A stretch of DNA of 64,000 nt from Hydractinia symbiolongicarpus (Eukaryota; Cnidaria; Hydrozoa; Anthoathecata; Hydractiniidae). Position numbers and translations under genes: made by a program. The stretch is taken from assembly GCF_029227915.1 (NCBI RefSeq), contig NC_079880.1, forward strand, positions 3,784,001 through 3,848,000, read 5' to 3'. A model generated the notes under the pieces. The model saw only the letters and a program-made list of their open reading frames with translations, did no database searches and was not told the DNA's origin. Below, in pieces: positions 36,201 to 50,000 of the stretch; position 1 is the first letter of the stretch; each line of letters starts with the position of its first letter.

Positions 36201-37916
36201 ATTTTTGATGAGACGCTGAATAAAAGAAGTTTAATCGCCGGCAAACGAAAACCTGCGATTTCCTGTAAATCCTGGACTCAGCCCGTATAGTCAAAAGTAT
36301 ACAAAGAAAGTACCCAGGGAGTAAACTCATTTCCCAAACGATTTTTTAAATTATTTTTTCACCACTAAAACGCATGAGACTTGTAGTTTTCAAAAATGTT
36401 TTCATTTTTGATGAGACGCTGAATAAAAGAAGTTTAATCGCCGCCAAACGAAAACCCGCGATTTCCCGTAAATCCCGGCTTGGCCCGTATAGTGAAAAGT
36501 ATACAAAGAAAGTACCCAGGGAGTAAACTCATTTCCCGAACGATTTTTTAAATTATTTTTTCACCACTAAAACGCATGAGACTTGTAGTTTTCAAAAATG
36601 TTTTCATTTTTGATGAGACGCTTAATGAAAGAGGTTTAATCGCCGGCAAACGAAATCCCGCATTTTCCCGTAAATCCGGGGCTTGGCCCGTATAGTCGAA
36701 TGTATACAAAGAAAGTACCCAGGGAGTAAACTCATTTCGCAAACGATTTTTTAAATTTTTTTTTCACCACTAAAACGCATGAGACTTGTAGTTTTCAAAA
36801 ATGTTTTCATTTTTGATGAGACGCTTAATGAAAGAGGTTTAATCGCCGGAAAACGAAAACCCGCGATTTCCCGTAAATCCCGGGCTTGGCCCGTATAGTC
36901 GAATGTATACAAAGAAAGTACCCTGTGAGTAAACTCATTTCCAGAACGATTTTTCAAAATTATTTTTTCACCACTAAAACGCATAAGACTTGTAGTTTTT
37001 AAAAATGTTTTCATTTTTGATGAGACGCTGAATAAAAGAAGTTTAATCGCTGGCAAACGAAAACCCGCGATTTCCCGTAAATCCCGGCTTGGCCCGTATA
37101 GTGAAAAGTATACAAAGAAAGTACCCAGGGAGTAAACTCATTTCCCGAACGATTTTTCAAATTATTTTTTCACCACTAAAACGCATGAGACTTGTAGTTT
37201 TCAAAAATGTTTTCATTTTTGATGAGACGCTGAAAAAAAGCAGTTTAATCGCCGGCAAACGAAAACCTGCGATTTCCCTAAATCCGGAACTCGGCCCGTA
37301 TAGTCAAAAGTATACAAAGAAAGTACCCAGGGAGTAAACTCATTTCAAGAACGATTTTTTAAATTATTTTTTCACCACTAAAACGCATAAGACTTGTAGT
37401 TTTTAAAAATGTTTTCATTTTTGATGAGACGCTGAATAAAAGAAGTTTAATCGCAGGCAAACGAAAACCCGCGATTTCCCGTAAATCCCGGCTTGGCCCG
37501 TATAGTCAAAAGTATACAAAGAAAGTACCCAGGGAGTAAACTCATTTCCCGAACGATTTTTTAAATTATTTTTTCACCACTAAAACGCATGAGACTTGTG
37601 GTTTTCAAAAATGTTTTCATTTTTGATGAGACGCTGAATAAAAGAAGTTTAATCGCCGGCAAACGAAAACCGCGATTTCCCGTAAATCCCGGGCTGGGCC
37701 CGTATAGTCAAAAGTATACAAAGAAAGTACCCAGGGAGTAAACTCAATTCCCGAACGATTTTTTAAATCACTTTTTCACCACTAAAACGCATGAGACTTG
37801 TAGTTTTTAAGAATGTTTTCATTTTTGATGAGACGCTGAATAAAAGCAGTTTAATCGCCGGCAAACGAAATCCCGCGTTTTCCCGTAAATCCGGGGCTTG
37901 GCCCGTATAGTCGAAT
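33258..37916 (+). repeat. Mixed type 1/type 2 HOR segment with a 1.6-1.8 kb duplication
   Basis: The longest stretch (about 4.8 kb) without a D monomer inside 22-45 kb. Type 2 monomers (F2, G2) lead directly into type 1 G/H/I monomers near 34.72 kb. A block starting near 33.95 kb is repeated from about 35.57 kb: offset 1,622 bp on the left (private GTACACTGGGAG at 34283 and 35905) and 1,824 bp on the right. The second copy has gained one monomer, about 36.34-36.54 kb. Confidence 0.78.
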
Positions 37917-38071
37917 ATATACAAAGAAAGTACCCAGGGTGTAAACTCATTTCCCGAACGATTTTTTAAATTTTTTTTTCACCACTAAAACGCATGAGAC
38001 TTGTAGTTTTCAAAAATGTTTTCATTTTTGATGAGACGCTGAATAAAGGAACTTTAATCGTATAGTGAAAA
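37917..38071 (+). repeat. Short monomer D, copy 12
   Basis: AAAGGAACTTT at 38045. Followed by CCTAGGGAG. Confidence 0.93.
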
Positions 38072-39690
38072 GTATACAAAGAAAGTACCTAGGGAGTAAA
38101 CTCATTTCCCGAACGATTTTTTAAATTATTTTTTCACCACTAAAACGCATGAGACTTGTAGTTTTCAAAAATGTTTTCATTTTTGATGAGACGCTGAATA
38201 AAAGAAGTTTAATCGCCGGCAAACGAAAACCCGCGATTTCCCGTAAATCCCGGCTTGGCCCGTATAGTCAAAAGTATACAAAGAAAGTACCCTGGGAGTA
38301 AACTCATTTCCCAAACGATTTTTTATATTATTTTTTTACCACTAAACGCATGAAACTTGTAGTTTTCAAAAATATTTTCATATTTGATGGGATGCTGAAT
38401 AAAAGAAGTTTAATCGCCGGCAAACGAAAATCCGCGATTTCCCGTAAATCCCGGACTCGGCCCGTATAGTCAAAAGTATACAAAGAAAGTACCCAGGGAG
38501 TAAACTCATTTCCCGAGCGATTTTTTAAATCACTTTTTCACCACTAAAACGCATGAGACTTGTAGTTTTCAAAAATGTTTTCATTTTTGATGAGACGCTT
38601 AATGAAAGAGGTTTAATCGCCGGCAAACGAAAACCCGCGATTTCCCGTAAATCCCGGGCTTGGCCCGTATAGTCAAATGTATACAAAGAAAGTACCCTGT
38701 GAGTAAACTCATTTCCAGAACGATTTTTTAAATTATTTTTTCACCACTAAAACGCATAAGACTTGTAGTTTTTAAAAATGTTTTCATTTTTGATGAGACG
38801 CTGAATAAAAGAAGTTTAATCGCTGGCAAACGAAAACCCGCGATTTCCCGTAAATCCCGGCTTTGCCCGTATAGTGAAAAGTATACAAAGAAAGTACCCA
38901 GGGAGTAAACTCATTTCCCGAACGATTTTTTAAATTATTTTTTCACCACTAAAACGCATGAGACTTGTAGTTTTCAAAAATGTTTTCATTTTTGATGAGA
39001 CGCTGAAAAAAAGCAGTTTAATCGCCGGCAAACGAAAACCTGCGATTTCCCTAAATCCCAAACTCGGCCCGTATAGTCAAAAGTATACAAAGAAAGTACC
39101 CAGGGAGTAAACTCATTTCAAGAACGATTTTTTAAATTATTTTTTCACCACTAAAACGCATAAGACTTGTAGTTTTTAAAAATGTTTTCATTTTTGATGA
39201 GACGCTGAATAAAAGAAGTTTAATCGCAGGCAAACGAAAACCCTCGATTTCCCGTAAATCCCGGCTTGGCCCGTATAGTCAAAAGTATACAAAGAAAGTA
39301 CCCAGGGAGTAAACTCATTTCCCGAACGATTTTTTAAATTATTTTGTCACCACTAAAACGCATGAGACTTGTGGTTTTCAAAAATGTTTTCATTTTTGAT
39401 GAGACGCTGAATAAAAGAAGTTTAATCGCCGGCAAACGAAAACCCGCGATTTCCCGTAAATCACGGGCTGGGCCCGTATAGTCAAAAGTATACAAAGAAA
39501 GTACCCAGGGAGTAAACTCAATTCCCGAACGATTTTTTAAATCACTTTTTCACCACTAAAACGCATGAGACTTGTAGTTTTTAAGAATGTTTTCATTTTT
39601 GATGAGACGCTGAATAAAAGCAGTTTAATCGCCGGCAAACAAAAACCCGCGACTTCCCGTAAATCCGGGGATTGGCCCGTATAGTCGAAT
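37917..39690 (+). repeat. Canonical type 1 9-mer HOR, 1,774 bp, third complete example
   Basis: D at 38045 and the next D at 39819 are 1,774 bp apart, with F (TATATTATTTTTTT), G, H, I, A, B and C in canonical order. Private changes include CCCGAGCG near 38515 and CCCTCGATTT near 39242. Confidence 0.88.
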
Positions 39691-39845
39691 ATATACAAAG
39701 AAAGTACCCAGGGTGTAAACTCATTTCCCGAACGATTTTTTAAATTTTTTTTTCACCACTAAAACGCATGAGACTTGTAGTTTTCAAAAATGTTTTCATT
39801 TTTGATGAGACGCTGAATAAAGGAACTTTAATCGTATAGTGAAAA
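39691..39845 (+). repeat. Short monomer D, copy 13
   Basis: AAAGGAACTTT at 39819. The preceding C monomer has CGACTTCCC and GGGGATTGG, private changes. Confidence 0.93.
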
Positions 39846-41061
39846 GTATACAAAGAAAGTACCCACGGAGTAAACTCATTTCCCGAACGATTTTTTAAAT
39901 TATTTTTTCACCACTAAAACGCATGAGACTTGTAGTTTTCAAAAATGTTTTTATTTTTGATGAGACGCTCAATAAAAGAAGTTTAATCGCCGGCAAACGA
40001 AAACCCGCGATTTCCCGTAAATCCCGGCTTGGCCCGTATAGTCAAAAGTATACAAAGAAAGTACCCTGGGAGTAAACTCATTTCCCAAACGATTTTTTAA
40101 ATTATTTTTTCACCACTAAAACGCATGAGACTTGTAGTTTTCAACAATGTTTTCATTTATGATGAGACGCTGAATAAATGTAGTTTAATCGCCGGCAAAC
40201 AAAAACCCGTGATTTCCCATAAATCCCGGGCTTGGCCCGTATAGTCAAAAGTATACAAAGAAAGTACCCAGGGAGTAAACTCATTTCCCGAACGATTTTT
40301 TAAATCACTTTTTCACCACTAAAACGCATGAGACCTGTGGTTTTTAAAAATGTTTTCATTTTTGATGAGACGCTGAATAAAAGAAGTTTAATCGCCGGCA
40401 AACGAAAACCTGCGATTTCCTGTAAATCCTGGACCCGGCCCGTATAGTCAAAAGTATACAAAGAAAGTACCCAGGGATTAAACTCATTTCCCAAACGATT
40501 TTTTAAATTATTATTTCACCACTAAAACGCATGAGGCTTGTAGTTTTCAAAAATGTTTTCATTTTTGATGAGACGCTGATAAAAAGCAGTTTAATCGCCG
40601 GCAAACGAAAACCTGCGATTTCCCTAAATCCCGGACTCGGCCCGTATAGTCAAAAGTATACAAAGAAAGTACCCAGGGAGTAAACTCATTTCCCGAACGA
40701 TTTTTTAAATTATTTTTTCACCACTAAAACGCATGAGACTTGTGGTTTTCAAAAATGTTTTCATTTTTGATGAGACGCTGAATAAAAGAAGTTTAATCGC
40801 CGGCAAACGAAAACCCGCGATTTCCCGTAAATCCCGGGCTTGGCCCGTATAGTCAAAAGTATACAAAGAAAGTACCCAGGGAGTAAACTCAATTCCCGAA
40901 CGATTTTTTAAATCACTTTTTCACCACTAAAACGCACGAGACTTGTAGTTTTTAAGAGTGTTTTCATTTTTGATGAGACGCTGAATAAAAGCAGTTTAAT
41001 CGCCGGCAAACGAAATCCCGCGTTTTCCCGTAAATCCGGGGCTTGGCCCGTATAGTCGAAT
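39846..41061 (+). repeat. Type 2-derived HOR reduced to 7 monomers (1,371 bp D to D)
   Basis: Order is E, F2, G2, an H2/I2 chimera (CATGAGGC on the left, GCTGATAAAAAG on the right), B and C. One monomer was lost by H2/I2 fusion, and A is missing. Confidence 0.8.
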
Positions 41062-41216
41062 ATATACAAAGAAAGTACCCAGGGTGTAAACTCATTTCCC
41101 GAACGATTTTTTAAATTTTTTTTTCACCACTAAAACGCATGAGACTTGTAGTTTTCAAAAATGTTTTCATTTTTGATGAGACGCTGAATAAAGGAACTTT
41201 AATCGTATAGTGAAAA
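41062..41216 (+). repeat. Short monomer D, copy 14
   Basis: AAAGGAACTTT at 41190. Followed by a monomer with CCCAGTGTGTAAAC and an extra T in its first T-run. Confidence 0.92.
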
Positions 41217-43955
41217 GTATACAAAGAAAGTACCCAGTGTGTAAACTCATTTCCCGAACGATTTTTTTAATTATTTTTTCACCACTAAAACGCATGAGAC
41301 TTGTAGTTTTCAAAAATGTTTTCATTTTTGATGAGACGCTGAATAAAAGAAGTTTAATCGCCGGCAAACGAAAACCCGCGATATCCCGTAAATCCCGGCT
41401 TGGCCCGTATAGTCAAAAGTATACAAAGAAAGTACCCTGGGAGTAAACTCATTTCCCGAACGATTTTTTAAATTATTTTTTCACCACTAAAACGCATGAG
41501 AATTGTAGTTTTCAAAAATGTTTTCATTTTTGATGAGACGCTGATAAAAAGCAGTTTAATCGCCGGCAAACGAAAACCTGCGATTTCCCTAAATCCCGGA
41601 CTTGGCCCGTATAGTCAAAAGTATACAAAGAAAGTACCCAGGGAGTAAACTCATTTCCGGAACGATTTTTTAAATTATTTTTTCACCACTAAAACGCATA
41701 AGACTTGTAGTTTTTAAAAATGTTTTCATTTTTGATGAGACGCTGAATAAAAGCAGTTTAATCGCCGGCAAACGAAAACCTGCGATTTCCCGTAAATCCC
41801 GGACTCGGCCCGTATAGTCAAAAGTATACAAAGAAAGTACCCAGGGAGTAAACTCATTTCCAGAACGATTTTTTAAATTATTTTTTCACCACTAAAACGC
41901 ATGAGACTTGTAGTTTTCAAAAATGTTTTCATTTTTGATGAGACGCTGAATAAAAGAAGTTTAATCGCCGGCAAACGAAAACCCGCGATTTCCCGTAAAT
42001 CCCGGCTTGGCCCGTATAGTCAAAAGTATACAAAGAAAGTACCCTGGGAGTAAACTCATTTCCCAAACGATTTTTTAAATTATTTTTTCACCACTAAAAC
42101 GCATGAGACTTGTAGATTTGAACAATGTTTTCATTTATGATGAGACGCTGAATAAATGTAGTTTAATCGCCGGCAAACGAAAACCCGCGATTTCCCATAA
42201 ATCCCGGGCTTGGCCCGTATAGTCAAAAGTATACAAAGAAAGTACCCAGGGAGTAAACTCATTTCCCGAACGATTTTTTAAATCACTTTTTCACCACTAA
42301 AACGCATGAGACCTGTAGTTTTTAAAAATGTTTTCATTTTTGATGAGACGCTGAATAAAAGAAGTTTAATCGCCGGCAAACGAAAACCTGCGATTTCCTG
42401 TAAATCCTGGACTCGGCCCGTATAGTCAAAAGTATACAAAGAAAGTACCCAGGGAGTAAACTCATTTCCCAAACGATTTTTTAAATTATTTTTTCACCAC
42501 TAAAACGCATGAGACTTGTAGTTTTCAAAAATGTTTTCATTTTTGATGAGACGCTGAATAAAAGAAGTTTAATCGCCGCCAAACGAAAACCCGCGATTTC
42601 CCGGAAATCCCGGCTTGGCCCGTATAGTGAAAAGTATACAAAGAAAGTACCCAGGGAGTAAACTCATTTCCCGAACGATTTTTTAAATCACTTTTTCACC
42701 ACTAAAACGCATGAGACCTGTGGTTTTTAAAAATGTTTTCATTTTTGATGAGACGCTGAATAAAAGAAGTTTAATCGCCGGCAAACGAAAACCTGCGATT
42801 TCCTGTAAATCCTGGACCCGGCCCGTATAGTCAAAAGTATACAAAGAAAGTACCCAGGGATTAAACTCATTTCCCAAACAATTTTTTAAATTATTATTTC
42901 ACCACTAAAACGCATGAGGCTTGTAGTTTTCAAGAATGTTTTCATTTTTGATGAGACGCTGAATAAAAGAAGTTTAATCGCCGCCAAACTAAAACCCGCG
43001 ATTTCCCGTAAATCCCGGCTTGGCCCGTATAGTCAAAAGTATACAAAGAAAGTACCCAGGAAGTAAACTCATTTCCCGAACGATTTTTTAAATTATTTTT
43101 TCACCACTAAAACGCATGAGAATTGTAGTTTTCAAAAATGTTTTCATTTTTGATGAGACGCTGATAAAAAGCAGTTTAATCGCCGGAAAACGAAAACCTG
43201 CGATTTCCCTAAATCCCGGACTCGGCCCGTATAGTCAAAAGTATACAAAGAAAGTACCCAGGGAGTAAACTCATTTCAAGAACGATTTTTTAAATTATTT
43301 TTTCACCACTAAAACGCAAAAGACTTGTATTTTTTAAAAATGTTTTCATTTTTGATGAGACGCTGAATAAAAGAAGTTTAATCGCAGGCAAACGAAAACC
43401 CGCGATTTCCCGTAAATCCCGGCTTGGCCCGTATAGTCAAAAGTATACAAAGAAAGTACCCTGTGAGTAAACTCATTTCCCGAACGATTTTTTAAATTAT
43501 TTTTTCACCACTAAAACGCATGAGACTTGTGGTTTTCAAAAATGTTTTCATTTTTGATGAGACGCTGAATAAAAGAAGTTTAATCGCCGGCAAACGAAAA
43601 CCCGCGATTTCCCGTAAATCCCGGGCTGGGCCCGTATAGTCAAAAGTATACAAAGAAAGTACCCAGGGAGTAAACTCAATTCCAGAACGATTTTTTAAAT
43701 CACTTTTTCACCACTAAAACGCACGAGACTTGTAGTTTTTAAGAGTGTTTTCATTTTTGATGAGACGCTGAATAAAAGCAGTTTAATCGCCGGCAAACGA
43801 AATCCCGCGTTTTCCCGTAAATCCGGGGCTTGGCCCGTATAGTCGAATATATACAAAGAAAGTACCCAGGGTGTAAACTCATTTCCCGAACGATTTTTTA
43901 AATTTTTTTTTCACCACTAAAACGCATGAGACTTGTAGTTTTCAAAAATGTTTTC
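41217..43955 (+). repeat. Type 2 HOR segment, expanded (2,787 bp D to D)
   Basis: Contains two F2/G2 sections: GAATAAATGTAG near 42151, and TCCTGG forms near 42405 and 42810. H2, I2, A, B and C follow. The repeated G2 monomer accounts for part of the extra length over the 1,775-bp unit. Confidence 0.75.
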
Positions 43956-44003
43956 ATTTTTGATGAGACGCTGAATAAAGGAACTTTAATCGTATAGTGA
44001 AAA
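43849..44003 (+). repeat. Short monomer D, copy 15
   Basis: AAAGGAACTTT at 43977. It spans the start of the 6,384-bp duplication. Its equivalent in the second copy is the chimeric D at 50233-50387. Confidence 0.93.
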
Positions 44004-47000
44004 GTATACAAAGAAAGTACCCAGGGTGTAAACTCATTTCCCGAACGATTTTTTAAATTATTTTTTCACCACTAAAACGCATGAGACTTGTAGTTTTCAA
44101 AAATGTTTTCATTTTTGATGAGACGCTGAATAAAAGAAGTTTAATCGCCGGCAAACGAAAACCCGCGATATCCCGTAAATCCCGGCTTGGCCCGTATAGT
44201 CAAAAGTATACAAAGAAAGTACCCTGGGAGTAAACTCATTTCCCAAACGATTTTTTAAATTATTTTTTCACCACTAAAACGCATGAGACTTGTAGTTTTC
44301 AACAATGTTTTCATTTAGGATGAGACGCTGAATAAATGTAGTTTAATCGCCGGCAAACGAAAACCCGCGATTTCCCATAAATCCCGGGCTTGGCCCGTAT
44401 AGTCAAAAGTATACAAAGAAAGTACCCAGGGAGTAAACTCATTTCCCGAACGATTTTTTAAATCACTTTTTCACCACTAAAACGCATGAGACCTGTAGTT
44501 TTTAAAAATGTTTTCATTTTTGATGAGACGCTGAATAAAAGAAGTTTAATCGCCGCCAAACTAAAACCCGCGATTTCCCGTAAATCCCGGCTTGACCCGT
44601 ATAGTCAAAAGTATGCAAAGAAAGTACCCAGGAAGTAAACTCATTTCCCGAACGATTTTTTAAATTATTTTTTCACCACTAAAACGCATGAGAATTGTAG
44701 TTTTCAAAAATGTTTTCATTTTTGATGAGACGCTGAATAAAAGCAGTTTAATCGCCGGCAAACGAAATCCCGCGTTTTCCCGTAAATCCGGGGCTTGGCC
44801 CGTATAGTCGAATATATACAAAGAAAGTACCCAGGGTGTAAACTCATTTCCCGAACGATTTTTTAAATTTTTTTTTCACCACTAAAACGCATGAGACTTG
44901 TAGTTTTCAAAAATGTTTTCATTTTTGATGAGACGCTGAATAAAGGAACTTTAATCGTATAGTGAAAAGTATACAAAGAAAGTACCCAGGGTGTAAACTC
45001 ATTTCCCGAACGATTTTTTAAATTATTTTTTCACCACTAAAACGCATGAGACTTGTAGTTTTCAACAATGTTTTCATTTATGATGAGACGCTGAATAAAT
45101 GTAGTTTAATCGCCGGCAAACGAAAACCCGCGATTTCCCATAAATCCCGGGCTTGGCCCGTATAGTCAAAAGTATACAAAGAAAGTACCCAGGGAGTAAA
45201 CTCATTTCCCGAACGATTTTTTAAATCACTTTTTCACCACTAAAACTCATGAGACCTGTAGTTTTTAAAAATGTTTTCATTTTTGATGAGACGCTGAATA
45301 AAAGAAGTTTAATCGCCGCCAAACTAAAACCCGCGATTTCCCGTAAATCCCGGCTTGACCCGTATAGTCAAAAGTATACAAAGAAAGTACCCAGGAAGTA
45401 AACTCATTTCCCGAACGATTTTTTAAATTATTTTTTCACCACTAAAACGCATGAGAATTGTAGTTTTCAAAAATGTTTTCATTTTTGATGAGACGCTGAT
45501 AAAAAGCAGTTTAATCGCCGGCAAACGAAAACCTGCGATTTCCCTAAATCCCGGACTTGGCCCGTATAGTCAAAAGTATACAAAGAAAGTACCCAGGGAG
45601 TAAACTCATTTCCAGAACGATTTTTTAAATTATTTTTTCACCACTAAAACGCATAAGACTTGTAGTTTTTAAAAATGTTTTCATTTTTGATGAGACGCTG
45701 AATAAAAGCAGTTTAATCGCCGGCAAACGAAAACCTGCGATTTCCCGTAAATCCCGGACTCGGCCCGTATAGTCAAAAGTATACAAAGAAAGTACCCAGG
45801 GAGTAAACTCATTTCCAGAACGATTTTTTAAATTATTTTTTCACCACTAAAACGCATGAGACTTGTAGTTTTCAAAAATGTTTTCATTTATGATGAGACG
45901 CTGAATAAATGTAGTTTAATCGCCGGCAAACGAAAACCCGCGATTTCCCATAAATCCCGGGCTTGGCCCGTATAGTCAAAAGTATACAAAGAAAGTACCC
46001 AGGGAGTAAACTCATTTCCCGAACGATTTTTTAAATCACTTTTTCACCACTAAAACGCATGAGACCTGTAGTTTTTAAAAATGTTTTCATTTTTGATGAG
46101 ACGCTGAATAAAAGAAGTTTAATCGCCGGCAAACGAAAACCTGCGATTTCCTGTAAATCCTGGACTCGGCCCGTATAGTCAAAAGTATACAAAGAAAGTA
46201 CCCAGGGAGTAAACTCATTTCCCAAACGATTTTTTAAATTATTATTTCACCACTAAAACGCATGAGGCTTGTAGTTTTCAAGAATGTTTTCATTTTTGAT
46301 GAGACGCTGAATAAAAGAAGTTTAATCGCCGCCAAACGAAAACCCGCGATTTCCCGTAAATCCCGGCTTGGCCCGTATAGTCGAAAGTATACAAAGAAAG
46401 TACCCAGGAAGTAAACTCATTTCCCGAACGATTTTTTAAATTATTTTTTCACCACTAAAACGCATGAGAATTGTAGTTTTCAAAAATGTTTTCATTTTTG
46501 ATGAGACGCTGATAAAAAGCAGTTTAATCGCCGGCAAACGAAAACCTGCGATTTCCCTAAATCCCGGACTCGGCCCTTATAGTCAAAAGTATACAAAGAA
46601 AGTACCCAGGGAGTACACTCATTTCCAGAACGATTTTTTAAATTATTTTTTCACCACTAAAACGCATGAAGCTTGTAGTTTTCAAGAATGTTTTCATTTT
46701 TGATGAGACGCTGAATAAAAGAAGTTTAATCGCCGCCAAACTAAAACCCGCGATTTCCCGTAAATCCCGGCTTGGCCCGTATAGTCAAAAGTATACAAAG
46801 AAAGTACCCAGGAAGTAAACTCATTTCCCGAACGATTTTTTAAATTATTTTTTCACCACTAAAACGCATGAGAATTGTAGTTTTCAAAAATGTTTTCATT
46901 TTTGATGAGACGCTGAAAAAAAGCAGTTTAATCGCCGGCAAACGAAAACCTGCGATTTCTCTAAATCCCGGACTCGGCCCGTATAGTCAAAAGTATACAA

Positions 47001-50000
47001 AGAAAGTACCCAGGGAGTAAACTCATTTCCAGAACGATTTTTTAAATTATTTTTTCACCACTAAAACGCATAAGATTTGTAGTTTTTAAAAATGTTTTCA
47101 TTTTTGATGAGACGCTGAATAAAAGCAGTTTAATCGCCGGCAAACGAAAACCTGCGATTTCCCGTAAATCCCGGACTCGGCCCGTATAGTCAAAAGTATA
47201 CAAAGAAAGTACCCAGGGAGTAAACTCATTTCCAGAACGATTTTTTAAATTATTTTTTCACCACTAAAACGCATGAGACTTGTAGTTTTCAAAAATGTTT
47301 TCATTTTTGATGAGACGCTGAATAAAAGAAGTTTAATCGCCAGCAAACGAAAACCCGCGATTTCCCGTAAATCCCGGCTTGGCCCGTATAGTCAAAAGTA
47401 TACAAAGAAAGTACCCTGGGAGTAAACTCATTTCCCAAACGATTTTTTAAATTATTTTTTCACCACTAAAACGCATGAGACTTGTAGTTTTGAACAATGT
47501 TTTCATTTATGATGAGACGCTGAATAAATGTAGTTTAATCGCCGGCAAACGAAAACCCGCGATTTCCCATAAATCCCGGGCTTGGCCCGTATAGTCAAAA
47601 GTATACAAAGAAAGTACCCAGGGAGTAAACTCATTTCCCGAACGATTTTTTAAATCACTTTTTCACCACTAAAACGCATGAAACCTGTAGTTTTTAAAAA
47701 TGTTTTCATTTTTGATGAGACGCTGAATAAAAGAAGTTTAATCGCCGGCAAACGAAAACCTGCGATTTGCTGTAAATCCTGGACTCGGCCCGTATAGTCA
47801 AAAGTATACAAAGAAAGTACCCAGGGAGTAAACTCATTTCCCAAACGATTTTTTAAATTATTATTTCACCACTAAAACGCATGAGGCTTGTAGTTTTCAA
47901 GAATGTTTTCATTTTTGATGAGACGCTGAATAAAAGAAGTTTAATCGCCGCCAAACTAAAACCCGCGATTTCCCGTAAATCCCGGCTTGGCCCGTATAGT
48001 CAAAAGTATACAAAGAAAGTACCCAGGAAGTAAACTCATTTCCCGAACGATTTTTTAAATTATTTTTTCACCACTAAAACGCATGAGAATTGTAGTTTTC
48101 AAAAATGTTTTCATTTTTGATGAGACGCTGAATAAAAGCAGTTTAATCGCCGGCAAACGAAAACCTGCGATTTCCCGTAAATCCCGGACTCGGCCCGTAT
48201 AGTCAAAAGTATACAAAGAAAGTACCCAGGGAGTAAACTCATTTCCAGAACGATTTTTTAAATTATTTTTTCACCACTAAAACGCATGAGACTTGTAGTT
48301 TTCAAAAATGTTTTCATTTTTGATGAGACGCTGAATAAAAGAAGTTTAATCGCCAGCAAACGAAAACCCGCGATTTCCCGTAAATCCCGGCTTGGCCCGT
48401 ATAGTCAAAAGTATACAAAGAAAGTACCCTGGGAGTAAACTCATTTCCCAAACGATTTTTTAAATTATTTTTTCACCACTAAAACGCATGAGACTTGTAG
48501 TTTTGAACAATGTTTTCATTTATGATGAGACGCTGAATAAATGTAGTTTAATCGCCGGCAAACGAAAACCCGCGATTTCCCATAAATCCCGGGCTTGGCC
48601 CGTATAGTCAAAAGTATACAAAGAAAGCACCCAGGGAGTAAACTCATTTCCCGAACGATTTTTTAAATCACTTTTTCACCACTAAAACGCATGAAACCTG
48701 TAGTTTTTAAAAATGTTTTCATTTTTGATGAGACGCTGAATAAAAGAAGTTTAATCGCCGGCAAACGAAAACCTGCGATTTCCTGTAAATCCTGGACTCG
48801 GCCCGTATAGTCAAAAGTATACAAAGAAAGTACCCAGGGAGTAAACTCATTTCCCAAACGATTTTTTAAATTATTATTTCACCACTAAAACGCATGAGGC
48901 TTGTAGTTTTCAAGAATGTTTTCATTTTTGATGAGACGCTGAATAAAAGAAGTTTAATCGCCGCCAAACTAAAACCCGCGATTTCCCGTAAATCCCGGCT
49001 TGGCCCGTATAGTCAAAAGTATACAAAGAAAGTACCCAGGAAGTAAACTCATTTCCCGAACGATTTTTTAAATTATTTTTTCACCACTAAAACGCATGAG
49101 AATTGTAGTTTTCAAAAATGTTTTCATTTTTGATGAGACGCTGATAAAAAGCAGTTTAATCGCCGGCAAACGAAACCTGCGATTTCCCTAAATCCCGGAC
49201 TCGGCCCTTATAGTCAAAAGTATACAAAGAAAGTACCCAGGGAGTAAACTCATTTCCAGAACGATTTTTTAAATTATTTTTTCACCACTAAAACGCATGA
49301 GGCTTGTAGTTTTCAAGAATGTTTTCATTTTTGATGAGACGCTGAATAAAAGAAGTTTAATCGCCGCCAAACTAAAACCCGCGATTTCCCGTAAATCCCG
49401 GCTTGGCCCGTATAGTCAAAAGTATACAAAGAAAGTACCCAGGAAGTAAACTCATTTCCCGAACGATTTTTTAAATTATTTTTTCACCACTAAAACGCAT
49501 GAGAATTGTAGTTTTCAAAAATGTTTTCATTTTTGATGAGACGCTGATAAAAAGCAGTTTAATCGCCGGCAAACGAAAACCTGCGATTTCTCTAAATCCC
49601 GGACTCGGCCCGTATAGTCAAAAGTATACAAAGAAAGTACCCAGGGAGTAAACTCATTTCCCGAACGATTTTTTAAATTATTTTTTCACCACTAAAACGC
49701 ATGAGACTTGTAGTTTTCAAAAATGTTTTCATTTTTGATGAGACGCTGAATAAAAGCAGTTTAATCGCCGGCAAACGAAAACCTGCGATTTCCCGTAAAT
49801 CCCGGACTAGGCCCGTATAGTCAAAAGTATACAAAGAAAGTACCCAGTAAGTAAACTCATTTCCAGAACGATTTTTTAAATTATGTTTTCACCACTAAAA
49901 CGCATAAGACTTGTAGTTTTTAAAAATGTTTTCATTTTTGATGAGACGCTGAATAAAAGAAGTTTAATCGCTGGCAAAGGAAAACCCGCGATTTCCCGTA

